From positions 18,928,353 to 18,992,352 of the forward strand of contig JAQFVV010012394.1 in the NCBI GenBank assembly GCA_028023455.1: 64,000 bases of DNA, written 5' to 3'. Positions 47,061-58,419 of this stretch are shown here, in pieces. The stretch comes from Epiperipatus broadwayi. Taxonomy: Eukaryota > Onychophora > Udeonychophora > Euonychophora > Peripatidae. The first letter of the stretch is position 1. Each line of letters starts with the position of its first letter. The position numbers were made by a program, and so were the translations under genes. A model generated the notes under the pieces. The model searched no databases, was not told the DNA's origin, and saw only the letters and a program-made list of their open reading frames with translations.

Positions 47061-48464
47061 TTATTTGATTGGTCAAAATGTTGTTTTTTCTTTTTTAATG
47101 ATGTAAAAACTATACACATGATGTCAATAGAAATATGGGCATTTGATACATCCGGAATGTTGCTTTCTAATGATGTCTTTTAAAAAAAAAATCCAATGAA
47201 ATTTGAATTTTTTATTAATTTTTTTTGTAACAGGCGCATTTAATTTTTTTTTTTTTTTATCAATTTTCTAATTTCTATGAGGCAATAAAGATAGAAAACT
47301 TTTTATCAGCCTCATGAGTTAGACAAAACAGATTAAAACTACGCTGATCATTCACAATAAGACCTTCCATGGAGTCTAAACGTTATTGCAGAATATCAGG
47401 CTCTTAAGTAAACAATTTAAATTTTTTAAATAATATTTTAATTTTTTTTTTAATTATTTGAAAAATAATTTAATTTTTATTAATTTGCATTTGTATTGGT
47501 GTGTGTGTATGTAAATTCTATATTTATTTATGCTCATATGAATTCAGATGTAGAGTAATTTTGTGTGTTCTAATCCAAGTTTGAGGCAAACTTTTTTTAT
47601 ATCTTTCTTCTAATCAATTTGGAATCAATTAATTATAAAACTGAAGGAAATAAAAATTTTGTTAATCCAGCTATTCTGAATAATCGACAATCAATTACAT
47701 ATAAGAATGATTGTTCTTTACTTAACACTCAATCTCATTATTACTTTAAACATAACAGTTCTTCACTAAGACCTTTACCTTGGCAAGGATGAATGTTATT
47801 TCATCGATGTACTGGGAATTTAAACAGAATAAATAATGGTTTAATCCAAAAAAGACTTTATTTTTATCATATAAATGTAAAAATATTAAATAATATATAT
47901 ATAAGAAAAGAGTGTGTTTACATATGGCATAAATTATCAGTGCACATAAAGAACACCCCAAACTTTAATAATAATGTATATAGTAACAAATAGTTATATA
48001 CAACTTTTTGAATGCAACAATAACTTACAGAATAAACCTAAAGAGACTTGTTTATGCTGAAATAAGTATCATATGAAAGCCTGTTCAATTTGTTATTTTA
48101 AATTACTACAACAGTTATGATTTAAAACGTATTACATTTTAATATTCACACCATATAAATAAAACAAATTAAAATATTTTACATATTATACCAATAATTT
48201 AATTTATTTTTAAAATTACTTTTCTTAATTTCAAAATTATACTTTATAACTTTCAGTAAATCTTTTAGATATAACACACAGGTATACAAAAACTAAAAAA
48301 TCATAACTATCCAAAATAGCCTTAATATATTTATTACTTACGTAATGAGTATGCGCTTAACAAATTAATAATAATTACAACTTTAAATAATACTATAGCT
48401 AACTTATGATGTTTTCATTAATTGCTATTAAAAATAATAATTGAATGACTTATTGATTAGGATT

Positions 48465-48575
48465 TCATTAGATGTTTGAGTACCGAAAGTGATGGAACTG
48501 GGCAGTGACCTATAAACCTTGAGTTCCAAAATGCACTGTTCCACCATTGCACTAAATTACACACTTAAGACACTG
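48465..48575 (-). mobile_element. SINE-A copy
   Basis: tttgagtaccgaaagtgatg, gaactgggcagtgacc and ttccaccattgcactaaatt in order, minus strand. Confidence 0.7.
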
Positions 48576-48829
48576 TACGTTAATTCCAGCATTATTATCT
48601 CTTATTATTTTCAATTATATTTTTTATATTATTCTTTCCAATTTTTTAAATTTTTATATATAGGTAATTATATATTGTTTAAATGCATTAATATGTTAAT
48701 AATTTTGTCTAATTTATATTGAGGAAAGCTTTTTTTAATATTCATATTGCATCAAATTTTTATACAATTTTTCTTACACCATTAATATAATCAGCTAATC
48801 CATTTAAAAAGCATTATAATATTTCCTAC

Positions 48830-48933
48830 CTTTGATTATTCTGAGTAACTGCCATGAGAGGAGCATGAGAAAGGGGTCCAGATACCTCCATGAGATGAGA
48901 GGAAGTAATTACATTAGTACCTGGGTCTAATGC
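48830..48933 (-). CDS. NPHP4: NPHP4-like exon
   Basis: A 104-nt exon with acceptor TTAATAG and donor GTAGGA. It begins in phase 0 and leaves AG, which the next exon completes to Ser. It encodes ALDPGTNVITSSHLMEVSG, then PLSHAPLMAVTQNNQ. The piece PLSHAPLMAVTQ resembles the PLHAPIVVGTQ segment I recall in vertebrate nephrocystin-4, lying just before the conserved SSGFPEIL motif. The exon is too short to show up as an obvious open frame and was found from splice sites and phase. Recalled homology is partial; the phase match on both sides is the stronger evidence. Confidence 0.82.
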
Positions 48934-49129
48934 CTATTAAAAAAGTAAAGAAATTCAATCAAAAAAAAAAAAGTTCATAATATATTTGTTTGAAAGTTTG
49001 TGATGGTGATATTTTACTATTATTAACACTCGTTAAAAGCGCGTGCACAATAGCTTGAAAAGGCTGATCTTTAATGTATTACAATTTATAAAACATAGCG
49101 CTATAAAAATAAATGCTTATTTACTATTA

Positions 49130-49345
49130 ATTATATTTTGAACTATTTCCATCAGCTAGAATTAATTGTTAAATGCCTTTCGGAAAATTCAAACTTTATT
49201 TAAACTTTTCAAATATATTCGATTGTTAATAAAAGCACACAGATTAATATTTAACAAATGTATTGAATGACTTTATTCTCTCGTTTTCATATATTGTTGG
49301 TCTGACTAGAGACAGTACTAGCATAGGAATCAAACCAGGCTACTT
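49130..49345 (-). mobile_element. SINE-B copy
   Basis: Complement has ggtttgattcctatgctagt and actgtctctagtcagacc, then aatatatttgaaaagttta, in family order. Confidence 0.65.
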
Positions 49346-49399
49346 ATTATAGACTTTGAAGAATAGCCTAGATAGCAAGAATGTCACCTTAAATTCAGT

Positions 49400-49480
49400 A
49401 GACCTGAATCTAAAGGATCTAAGTTCAATCATCATGCTAGTACTATCAGTCATCAGGCAGTAACACCTGAAAAAAGAGAC
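49400..49480 (+). mobile_element. SINE-B fragment, opposite orientation
   Basis: agttcaatcatcatgctagt and actatcagtcatcaggcagt match the B-box end of SINE-B. It lies just before the 49.6 kb palindrome. Confidence 0.55.
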
Positions 49481-49586
49481 TGCTACTATTTGAAATGATT
49501 GTGTTGTATACTAACCCATGTCCTATTATTTTAATATATTTAAAAGGTTTAATTATAAATTTATTTAAACGCACATTCATTACGTA

Positions 49587-49750
49587 AATAATATTCATTA
49601 AGGCTGTAGCCTCAATCACATGCGTATAAAATGCGATAGTAGGGACCTCTACAGGTCTTAAAACCACAAGCTGGTTTTAAGATCTGTAGAGGTCACTACT
49701 ATCGCATTTTATACGCATGTGATTGAGGCTACAGCCTTAATGAATATTAT
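49587..49750. repeat. Near-perfect palindrome, about 75-bp arms
   Basis: Arms read aatattcattaaggctgtag, cctcaatcacatgcgtataa, aatgcgatagtag, gacctctacag and return complementary with only about three differences around an aagc-containing tip (ttttaaaaccacaagctgg). It lies between two SINE-B-like pieces. Confidence 0.85.
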
Positions 49751-51351
49751 TAAAAGGTTTAAATGAAGTTTAAATTTTTCTAATTAACACATGATGAAAA
49801 TAATCCAATATGTAATTATTAATTAATAATAATTGATTGTTTCTCTAGGTTTTTCTTTAATAATCTACATTCACTACCAAAACAGGTGGTGCAACCTGAC
49901 AGTACAATTTAAGATCCACTTGAGCAATGGTAACTTGCCAATAACTGCTACTTCCTTAATATAGTACAGTATATTCTGTCATTTCAATACGTAAAGCTAA
50001 ACTTTAATTGAGTTCTTTACATCTAAGGATAAAATGTCATAAAAACGGATGTAATTTTTTGAACAATTTATATGTTTTTTATTATACTCTAAAATAACTT
50101 TACATGCACATAAAATAATTTTAGCATTAAAAAAATGCACAATTAATAATTAAAATATTTACAATTAATATAACGAAAATAAGTTCTGGTATTATAGATA
50201 TAAGAATTTTTGCAAAAATAGCTTCCTATTTTATACAATAGTTTCTTTTTAAAAATCATTCTTGAATACTAGAAATATATATCATGAATGCAATGTACAT
50301 ACAGAAAAGGCTAAACAATTTTCTAGTGATGCCCAACATATCAAAGAATTTCAACATTGGTCTAGTACTTCCTTTAATTATGAAGTAGGTACAGCAAAAA
50401 AGTAATATCAAACTGCTTTTAATATTTTGGGGAAAAAATATTATCAATACTAATACATATGTTTTAAGGAATACCCTTTTTGAATACAATCCATAAATAT
50501 TAAGTTATACTACGTGTGATGAAAAGATTACTGATGACTGTTCCTCTCTTCAAGTTGCTTGAGCGCCATCTGTGAATCAACACATGCATTACATAGCAAC
50601 ATAATTTAGCTGTTTGCTGCAACAATTTTAAAGCATTAGCATGTTTTGATCATGAGTTATATCATGAAATGGGACATTATATTCATATCTTGATTTACAA
50701 GGGAATAATGTGCTAACATCATATTTTTGTTTTTAAATTGGGCAAAAAAAACTTAGTGAAATGTTTAAAATAATTCAAACTTTACTTGAAAGGGAAGCCA
50801 TGGGTTGCAAGAATGTTTTCAAGTGGTTAAGGTAAGAACAGCCCTGAAGATGATCTATGGAGATAAGAAACAGTCATATTTCATGTCATAACCCACAAGC
50901 CAAATATGCTAGTGCTTTAAAATTGTGTGGTAAATAACTATGCTATGTCATTACATAACACACACATTGACTTAAGAGATAACACCGACAGCAGCTTGAA
51001 GAGAGGACCAGTCATCTTTTCATTGGAACACACTGTAAAAATAATAAAAACTAAATATATGTTGGTCAAAAAATAAACTACAGTGAATCTGATATCTTTT
51101 CATTAAACTTGATTGCTGAAATGCTAATGGCATATATTTTGAATAATATTTGCATACAAAATTAATTATTAAGAATTTTAAACTTCTCTCGTAATATTAT
51201 AATAAATAAAATTAAAAGCATGTGAAGTGCTTGAAAGAGATGCTATAATGAGTGCACAAATATTAAACGCTTAGTGCAAAAAGCAAGATATAATATTAAT
51301 GTGAGTATATGAATGTATATGCGGCAAATAGTGAAAATAAAACATAATATT

Positions 51352-51460
51352 TTTAAAACAGGCAAAACTCACTATATATATATATTGTGTATATATATAT
51401 TGTTTATAACAACAGTTATACACAAGCATAAGGGGTCGTGGTCATGTGATGTTTATTGGC
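51352..51460. mobile_element. Foldback MITE derivative
   Basis: Starts aaaacaggcaaaactcacta, has an AT-dinucleotide centre, and ends caagcataaggggtcgtgg then tcatgtgatgtttattgg, the family terminus. Confidence 0.7.
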
Positions 51461-51767
51461 TTATAAGATAGTATTGTTGTATATAAACATTTAATTAAAC
51501 AAAATAATAATCTCAATATGATTTTGTTTTCTTTTTTTCTCCTTCAATCTATATTATTAGAGTGAATAATATTTCAAAATGAAAAATTCCAAAGAGTTTA
51601 ATTTTATTTTACTGTAATGGTTTGTAACCAATATGAAGATAATAATGAAACTTATTAATGAAATGATTCTTTGTTCAGAAAGTCAAGCAAAATATAAGCA
51701 CTGGAAAGAACAGACTTAAATTCCAATCCTGGATTTGTCATTCTATGTTGCACTAAACAATGCAAAC

Positions 51768-52082
51768 TGAAATAAATTGAGATACTGCAAGATCTCAAGC
51801 GCTTATTATAAAACTTATCTGATAACCAATCAGATGACATGATAGCCGTCCAAACGAAATCCAAACCTAAACCTAGATATATAGAAAGAAAAGTAGAGAA
51901 AAGGGTGGCTGCCTTTTTCTTGTAAAATCTTTGTTGTGTCTTTAGGTTCGGATTTAGTTTGGACGGCTATCATGTCATCTGATTGGCTGTCAGATAAGTC
52001 TTATAACGAGCGCTTGAGATCTTGCAGTATCTCAATTTATTTCAGTTTTCAACAATCTGCGCTTCGCAAATTAAAATATTAT
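51768..52082. mobile_element. Palindromic MITE, second family
   Basis: Arms of about 110 bp: aaataaattgagatactgca, agatctcaagcgcttattat, ccaatcagatgacatgatag at left, with the complement at right. The arms are nearly identical in sequence. The core cttatctgataaccaatcag matches 11868-12118. Confidence 0.85.
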
Positions 52083-52124
52083 TTAAACAATGCAAAAAAA
52101 AAAAAGAGAGAGAATGGTCATTGC

Positions 52125-52235
52125 TCTGGAAATCATGTGACATTTGAGCACCAAAAATGACAAAGTTGAGCCTTATTTCAGGAACCTTTAGCTCTTGAAT
52201 CCATTTCTCTACCACTGTCTTAATCCACAAACTTA
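52125..52235 (-). mobile_element. SINE-A copy
   Basis: gaaatcatgtgacatttgag, caccaaaaatgacaaagttg, caggaacctttagctcttga and ctctaccactgtcttaatcc in order. It abuts the palindromic MITE at 51.8 kb. Confidence 0.7.
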
Positions 52236-52323
52236 AAGAATTAGATGCTCATCTTATTTGTAATGACTATAGTATAAAGAAGGGGTGCCAAACTCATTTC
52301 AGCTATAAACCCTTGTTCTAATA

Positions 52324-53856
52324 CAGCGTTTCCCAACCTGTGGTACGCGTACCACTGGTGGTACGCGAGTTGCTGTTTGGTGGTACACGAAAAATAATCA
52401 ATAATGGCGGACATAAAAAATTAAATCATAAAAATATCATAGAAACATTTTTTCCTATAATTCATAAAAATTATTTTAATGAATAATATTATATAGTAAA
52501 GTTGTTAATATGTACAGTCGATGATCGAAAATCCAGCAATTGATATCGTTTTTTTTTTTTTTTTTGGAGTGCACTTTTAAATTTAGCCATTAGCCACCAG
52601 TAACTTGAGACATCGCCGCCACTGTTGTGATAGTGCTGCACTCTCACTCACTTCACCGCATGACTTACAAGTGACAGGTTATTGTTTGTGATTGCATCGT
52701 CTTTGTTTATTAAAATTTATTGATCCCTATATAACCTGCTTATTCGAACTTAGACAAGAAGCACAGGGTTTTTTTTTAAGACAATCCTTTTGATCTCTCT
52801 TCGAAATTGTATGATTTTGATTGGCTTCAGGTGCTTGCATATTTATCTGATATTTTTTGCAAATAAATGAACTTAAATTTGACACTTCAGAATAACTCGA
52901 TAACGATCTTTAATGTTAATGATAAAATTGAAAGTATGATTAAGAAATTAGATTTTTGTAAACAGTGTATTGAAAACAATCAACCGGAAAAATTCGAAAC
53001 TCTACATATTTTTTTGTTTGAAAATAAGGTTAGTCTGTCTCAAGATATACAGAAAATATAATAGCACATTTAACAGGATTAAAATTGTCTTTCATGGAAT
53101 ATTTTTCAAAACCCGAAACACAAATGATAAGTGGATTTCAAACCCCTTCTATGAAGAAAATTTAGAAAAAGCTACATCATTATCAATAAAGAGAAAGAAA
53201 ATTTAATAGAATTATCGACACAATCTAATTAATTTTGGTTAAACATTAAAGAATATGAACAGTTCTCTGAGAAAGCTCTTAAATTATTATTACCATTTAC
53301 TAGTATGGAATTAGTAGAAAGAGCTTTTTCTTCATATATATTTTTTTTAAAAAAGTATTGAAACAGATTGAATGCAGCTGTAGACTTAAGGGTATATCTT
53401 GCATCTTCTGAACCAAATTTCAAAAAATTATGTTCTTCGAAACAAGCACAAGGATCTCATTAAATTTATTTTATAAAAACATTTGATTATGATAAAAAAA
53501 TATATTAATTGGGTTTTTATAATTTTGTGTTTTTATTAAAACCATTTATTAGTAAATGAAATATGACAAAATAGTAGATAAATATGATACTTTGAACAAA
53601 CACATACGTATATGTTACAGTGAGTTTATAATTTCAGTGAGTTTATAATCCAGCATGACGTTTAGGCATGTTACAATGTAGTTTGTCTCATTATGGGATG
53701 TGAATACATGGTCACCCTATAATATGTATAATGCAAATAAAATAACACCCTCGCAATAACAAATTTCACAAAATATAATCATTTTTACGAAGTGGTACAA
53801 TTTAGCATGATATACTACCAAGTGGTACATGAGCCAAAAAAGGTTGGGAAACGCTG
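52324..53856 (+). mobile_element. Inner hAT element nested in the outer one
   Basis: Terminal inverted repeats cagcgtttcccaacct at the left and aggttgggaaacgctg at the right, continuing as related subterminal sequence (gtaccactgg / caagtggtac). Exact 8-bp target duplication ttctaata at 52316-52323 and 53857-53864. The 1.53 kb interior carries remains of a transposase C-terminus. It is internally deleted compared with full hAT elements (usually 2.5-4 kb). Confidence 0.9.
52867..53465 (+). pseudogene. hAT transposase C-terminal remnant
   Basis: The first part (52867-53061, NLTLQNNSITIFNVNDKI then KKLDFCKQCIENNQPEKFETL) resembles the region before the dimerisation domain in ZBED5/FAM200-type hAT transposases. 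After stops and frameshifts, 53245-53450 gives NIKEYEQFSEKALKLLLPFT, SMELVERAFSSY and ETSTRIS-like tail pieces, comparable to the hATC dimerisation motif (LPF-T...E-AFS). The DDE/RNase H catalytic part and the N-terminal BED finger are missing, so it is not active. Confidence 0.75.
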
Positions 53857-54732
53857 TTCTAATAGGTAAAATTATGGGTTGCATGTTATGTATCTATATG
53901 TCACTCATTCTGGTTTTCATACTTCACAGCTTTTTAATAATAGTGAACTTAAAACAAAATCAATTTCTTTTGTTATATTATTGAAAAATTACAATTAAGT
54001 TAAAAAAAAAGTATAGCAAATAAATAATCAAAATGAAATCACTGAAGGAATAAAGAATGTAGTTTCATTATTGATATGTTTACAATTTACAAATTGATAA
54101 AAATACATAATAAAATATTATAAGCTTTATTGCCAAATTTTAAAAAGTATGGTTTATTACATCTTTTTGCCACTATGTCTGAAAAACTGCTATGTGTGTT
54201 TCATTGCCTTTTTTGTTAAATAATTCACCAAGTTCTTTTTTTCTTAATGAGCTTTTAAAATATTCATCATGGACCACATGGACTTATGGGCCTGACATTC
54301 TTGGTATAAAGTTATAGCAAACTATTAACAATAATCAAGTAATTTTTTTGTCATTTAATCACCACACCCAAAATTCTGATTAAGAAGGAATTTCTTCAAT
54401 TAGATGTATTGTAAGAGATTTAATACAAGTGATTTAATTAACCGCCATGAATTTATCAGTTCATGTATTAGCAGAAACTATGTTTTGATAGTCTCCTCTC
54501 TGCCTGTTTATTCATAAATCAAAAATCTGAATTCTCTTACCATTTTTATTCCACATGTATAATCGTAATTTTATGCTTATTTAAAATTAATCTAACTTAT
54601 TAATACCAACACAACTCCAAAAAATTAGCTTCTAATCATTTTATCAAATTTGTTCTTCACCAAAAAAAAAATATTTAATTACAAAAAAAGATATATTAAT
54701 CTTTAACTAAAGTTTAAAATTTATATCTATAT

Positions 54733-55231
54733 TCATCATCATCATCAACCATTATCAATCCACTGCAGGATGAAGGTCTCTCCAAGTTTAATCCATCTTC
54801 TTTGATCTTTAGCTTCTCTTCTCCACATCACCCCTGCACACTTTCTTATTCCATCCATCCATCTCACATGTGGTCTCTTTCTGGGTCTTTTACAATCTCT
54901 TGGAATCCAGTTTAAGATTTCAATTGCGTATCTATTATCATCTCTTTTAGCAATATGTCCAGACCAACTCCACTTCAATCTTTTAATTTTTTCAATGAGG
55001 TCAGTAACACCTGTTTGTTCTCCTACCCATACATTGCGTTTTCGATCTCTTCTTGTTACTCCAACATGCATCTCTCCATACTTCTTTGAGTGGTCTGGAG
55101 TCTCTGTATTGCTCTTCTACTAAGTGTCCAAGTCTCAGATCCATAAGTAAGAACTGGTAAAATATATTTGTTAAAAAGCTTCCTTTTCAAACACATAAGC
55201 ATATTTCCTTTTAGTATCAAGTTATTTCTAC
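54733..55231 (-). mobile_element. RTE 3'-end fragment
   Basis: Minus strand: NNLILKGNMLMCLKRKL, LTYGSETWTLSRRAIQRLQ, then a 108-residue open tail GVTRRDRKRNVWVGEQTGV ... LGETFILQWIDNG, ending in the TGATGATGA repeat at 54733-54745. The C-terminal part has no stop and is close to the intact copy, suggesting a fairly recent insertion, truncated at about 55231. Confidence 0.88.
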
Positions 55232-55234
55232 CAC

Positions 55235-56090
55235 ATCTATATTACAAATATGATAATCTCTAGCCTAATAAATGATTAGTGATAATCATTAATGTACTTA
55301 TCTAAAGTGGATAATGCCAAAGTTGTGAGTGCAAAAAAATTTAATACTTATAAATCAAATTGAAATAATTTGTTATTGATCAAATATCACATGATCACCA
55401 TTCCTTATTTCTTGTGCTGAGTGGCAATACTGTATGGAGATTTTTGCCTGTTTTATTGATAAAATACTGAACAAATGATAAAGATAGGTACAAGAGACTA
55501 AGACCTGTACCATCTAATTGGTGCTGGTTCAGCATGAAATGTCCAGCTTGGCGATCATTTATTTTTTCAAATGTCTTTATTCATGTTTCAAGAATATATA
55601 ATGGAGTGAAGATTTTAAATATGTCTTTAAAAATGCAATACAGAGAGCATACCAATAGCTCAAACAAGCTCTTAATTAATAAGTGCGGTATGAGAAAATA
55701 TTTAAAATCTCTATCCATGAAGTTGAGTTATCCCATAATATTTATATATAATTAAAAAATATATATTAATATTTAATTAATATTTAAAGTTTATATTTGG
55801 GCTAGAGATAATCTTTAGATTAATGAACAATTATTAATAATCATCAATGGTTTTACCTGAACTGAATAATGTCAAAGTTGTCAGTGCAAAGAATTTGACA
55901 CCTGTAGATCAAGTTGTAATAATTTGATATTGATAACAATGAAGATATGTATAAGAGATTGTGATTTGGACCAAATGACGAGTGCTGGTTCAACATGTGT
56001 CTTTTTTCAAATATCTTTATTCATATGTTTCAAAAATGTATGATTGGAATGGAAATTTTAAGTATATCTAAAAAACCAAATATTTTATTT
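55235..56090 (+). repeat. Direct repeat of about 400-500 bp, two units
   Basis: Unit 1 (55235-55630, interrupted by a foldback MITE) and unit 2 (55785-56090) share, in order, aatctctagcc / gataatctttag, ggataatgccaaagttgt / gaataatgtcaaagttgt, caagagactaag / ataagagattgtg, gtgctggttcagcat / gtgctggttcaacat and atgtctttattcatg / atatctttattcata. A third partial copy lies at 11410-11560. Confidence 0.65.
55385..55466. mobile_element. Foldback MITE derivative inside a duplicated unit
   Basis: Reads acatgatcaccattcctta then jumps to ctgagtggcaatactgtatg and gatttttgcctgttttatt. It interrupts the first of two tandem units at 55.2-56.1 kb. Confidence 0.75.
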
Positions 56091-56355
56091 ACTATGATGC
56101 ATTTTACTGGCATAAAAATCTCACTAAAACTTATTATATATTGTAATTTTAAATAACAAGATGATAGAATTTATTGTGTTAAGAAGAAAGTGTTAATAAT
56201 CAAAATCAATCTCCATAATGATTGAATGTTATTGTTTACTCTATGGGTTAATTGCCTGAATCTGGCTTTAGAATCCAATAATATATAAGTTTTATTAGAA
56301 AACTCAACATATTCTAATTCTTCTCCTTTACTTTCTTTGCATTTCTTCATATACT

Positions 56356-56539
56356 CATATATATTGCTTACAATAACTCCTCTCATATACACTTTAATGA
56401 CAAAATTTTATTATAATTTCTTTATTTTCCTCTGATGAAGACTACAGGACAGTCGAAACTATCAGGAAAATAAAAAAATTATATTAAAATTTTTGCATTA
56501 AAGCATATATGAGGAAAGTTATTGTGAGCAATATATATA
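56356..56539 (+). repeat. Palindrome with hammerhead-like core at its tip
   Basis: Two arms of about 76 bp (56356-56431 and 56464-56539) pair with about 88% identity, inner pairs being ttttcct with aggaaaa. The 32-nt tip reads CTGATGA (56432-56438), a hairpin GACT/AGTC (56440-56443 with 56451-56454), GAAA (56455-56458), then a very short loop and ATC (56461-56463). The inner arms join the core with no spare base on either side. Confidence 0.8.
56425..56470 (+). ncRNA. Candidate hammerhead ribozyme, minimal stem III
   Basis: The order stem I - CUGAUGA - stem II - GAAA - tiny stem III - NUH - stem I matches a type I hammerhead. Stem I: ttttcct/aggaaaa, perfect over 7 bp and continued by the palindrome. 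Stem II: GACU/AGUC, 4 bp, loop ACAGGAC. Cleavage would follow C56463 (triplet AUC). Minimal stem III forms are known from retroelement-associated hammerheads, including Penelope-like elements. Deviations: an extra A (56439) between CUGAUGA and stem II, and stem III reduced to about one pair. Activity is therefore uncertain. Confidence 0.45.
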
Positions 56540-58419
56540 TAAAACTCAATATACATTATTTATCATCATTTTTAAGATATTTTTGAATTTAATGGATTTT
56601 AATGCTTAAGTAAAACAGAACATATCCAAATCTTATAGTGCTATTGATCAAATCATTAGAAATGGAAAGTTATTCTTGACAAAGATAAAATTGTTTCTAC
56701 TTAATGTATTGGCATTACTAAGGTCTGACATCTAAAATTTAGAACAGTGATAATAAAAATCATATCAATAAAGTACAAAGAGTTTATAATAGATTTCTAA
56801 TACTGACTGTTATCAACAAAAATATTAATAATCTTTCTTTAAAATACTTTAAACCTTTCTTTGATATAATACATGAAAGGATATTATTAGCAGACTTTAT
56901 CTCAATAAATGTTAAGAATTATGATTTTAATCTTAGAAAGGCCAATATTTATGAAAGTTTTAATCTATCCTCACAAAGTACTATTATAATTTAACAAATA
57001 CATATGGATAATCTTCATATCAATATTGATATAAATAAATTTTTAAAATGTACTTTATTAAATTGACTACAGAGAAACTTTACTACTGAACTTCTATAAT
57101 GTAAACAGTATTTTGTAATATTATTAATAAATAAAATAAAATAAGTAGAACCTTATTTAAAACACTTCAAAAGTGGTAATATTCTCAGCTTTGTAGTGTG
57201 CAGAATTTTCACATAAAAAACTTATCATACCTCTACACATTGTAAATTTGAGATTCAAAATCAAATTTATATATAGCTACTAGATACAGACTGAGAATAT
57301 AAAAAAAAAAAAATTAAATATATTTATTGTTCATATTGAATAAAAATTCCAATTACTATCAAGAATTTCTGTCAATATGTTAGATATAACCCCTTTAATA
57401 GATTTTAATAATACCCAAAATAATACAAAATTACAATTAATTTAATTCTTAAAAATCCAAAATTTAAATAAACTAAAAAAAAAAAAAAAATATTGTGATT
57501 ATTTTTTTAGATGTTCAATAATCTTTCAGTTTTGTATTATTTATTTTAAATAAGACAATAAATTATACATTTATTCTTGCACTTTCAACAATGCCTTCTA
57601 TCAAGATATGTTTCTGACAATTTCGACTGTCCAGTAGCCTTCTTCAGAGTTCTGTTCTAGTTTCAATAAATAAACTTAGTGAAATAGAGCGAAACATTTT
57701 AATAAAAAGTATTGTTAAAAATACAAGATGAAATATATAATTTATCTTTTTTTTAAAAATGATAAAAATAAAATATTATTAAAGCAATTGTCAGAAATGA
57801 TTATTTTTAAATCAGATACAAGAAAAAAAATAATAAAATAAAACTGGTTAGTGTCAATACTAATTCAGAAAGATAATGGATTCAACATTGTTTATCTAAA
57901 GATAAATTATAAAAGCACTAAATGGAAACTAAATCACAGCACAAATAAATGTTATGATTGATTTCTAGTTAATTGATAAAGGAATGCCTTACTCAAAATA
58001 AAAAGATATATATCTTTATGCATGATCTAATATAAACACTGTTATCATAAATACTAGGTAGTAGTGCAATCATTGATTACCCAAACCTTATATAAGCTGT
58101 GAATGAAGATATACAGCACTGCTCTAAAATGTAGAGACTTTAAACTAAAAATAATGCAATACTTACATCTATAAAGGTTTTTTTATTGCAAAAAAATTCC
58201 TCCTGTTATAATTTTTGATGGCAAAGCCTACATGAAAATTATTCTGAATGTTTCAATGCATACCCTGGGGAAAAAATTTAAGATATACAGGCAATACATA
58301 AGAAAAATCGCAATCCAAAAGCAGAGGCTGCTAACCATACAGTTTTATACTTTTATCAACCAGATAGCAATGTTTCTGATTATTTAATGTTTACATAAGA
58401 CAAAAGTGAATATAGAAAT

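Larger units (their letters stand above)
44591..48829 (-). other. NPHP4: NPHP4 intron, 4.2 kb
   Basis: GT-AG intron. Its main content is a GC-richer block at about 46280-47060 that contrasts with the AT-rich surroundings, a poly-C patch at 46038-46055 and a SINE-A copy at 48465-48575. The remainder shows no coding signal I could identify. Confidence 0.7.
52280..54303. mobile_element. Outer hAT-type element
   Basis: Left end aaggggtgccaaactca, right end (complement) caagaatgtcaggccca, which fit each other and the usual hAT form CAGGGGTGTCAAACTCA. The same 8 bp, gtataaag, flank it at 52272-52279 and 54304-54311, the target duplication length of hAT elements. No transposase outside the inner element was seen, so this is probably non-autonomous or decayed. 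Confidence 0.65.

Noticed and set aside
56171-56392. 73-codon minus-strand frame
   Set aside because: It overlaps the left arm of the 56.4 kb palindrome and has no recognisable motif.
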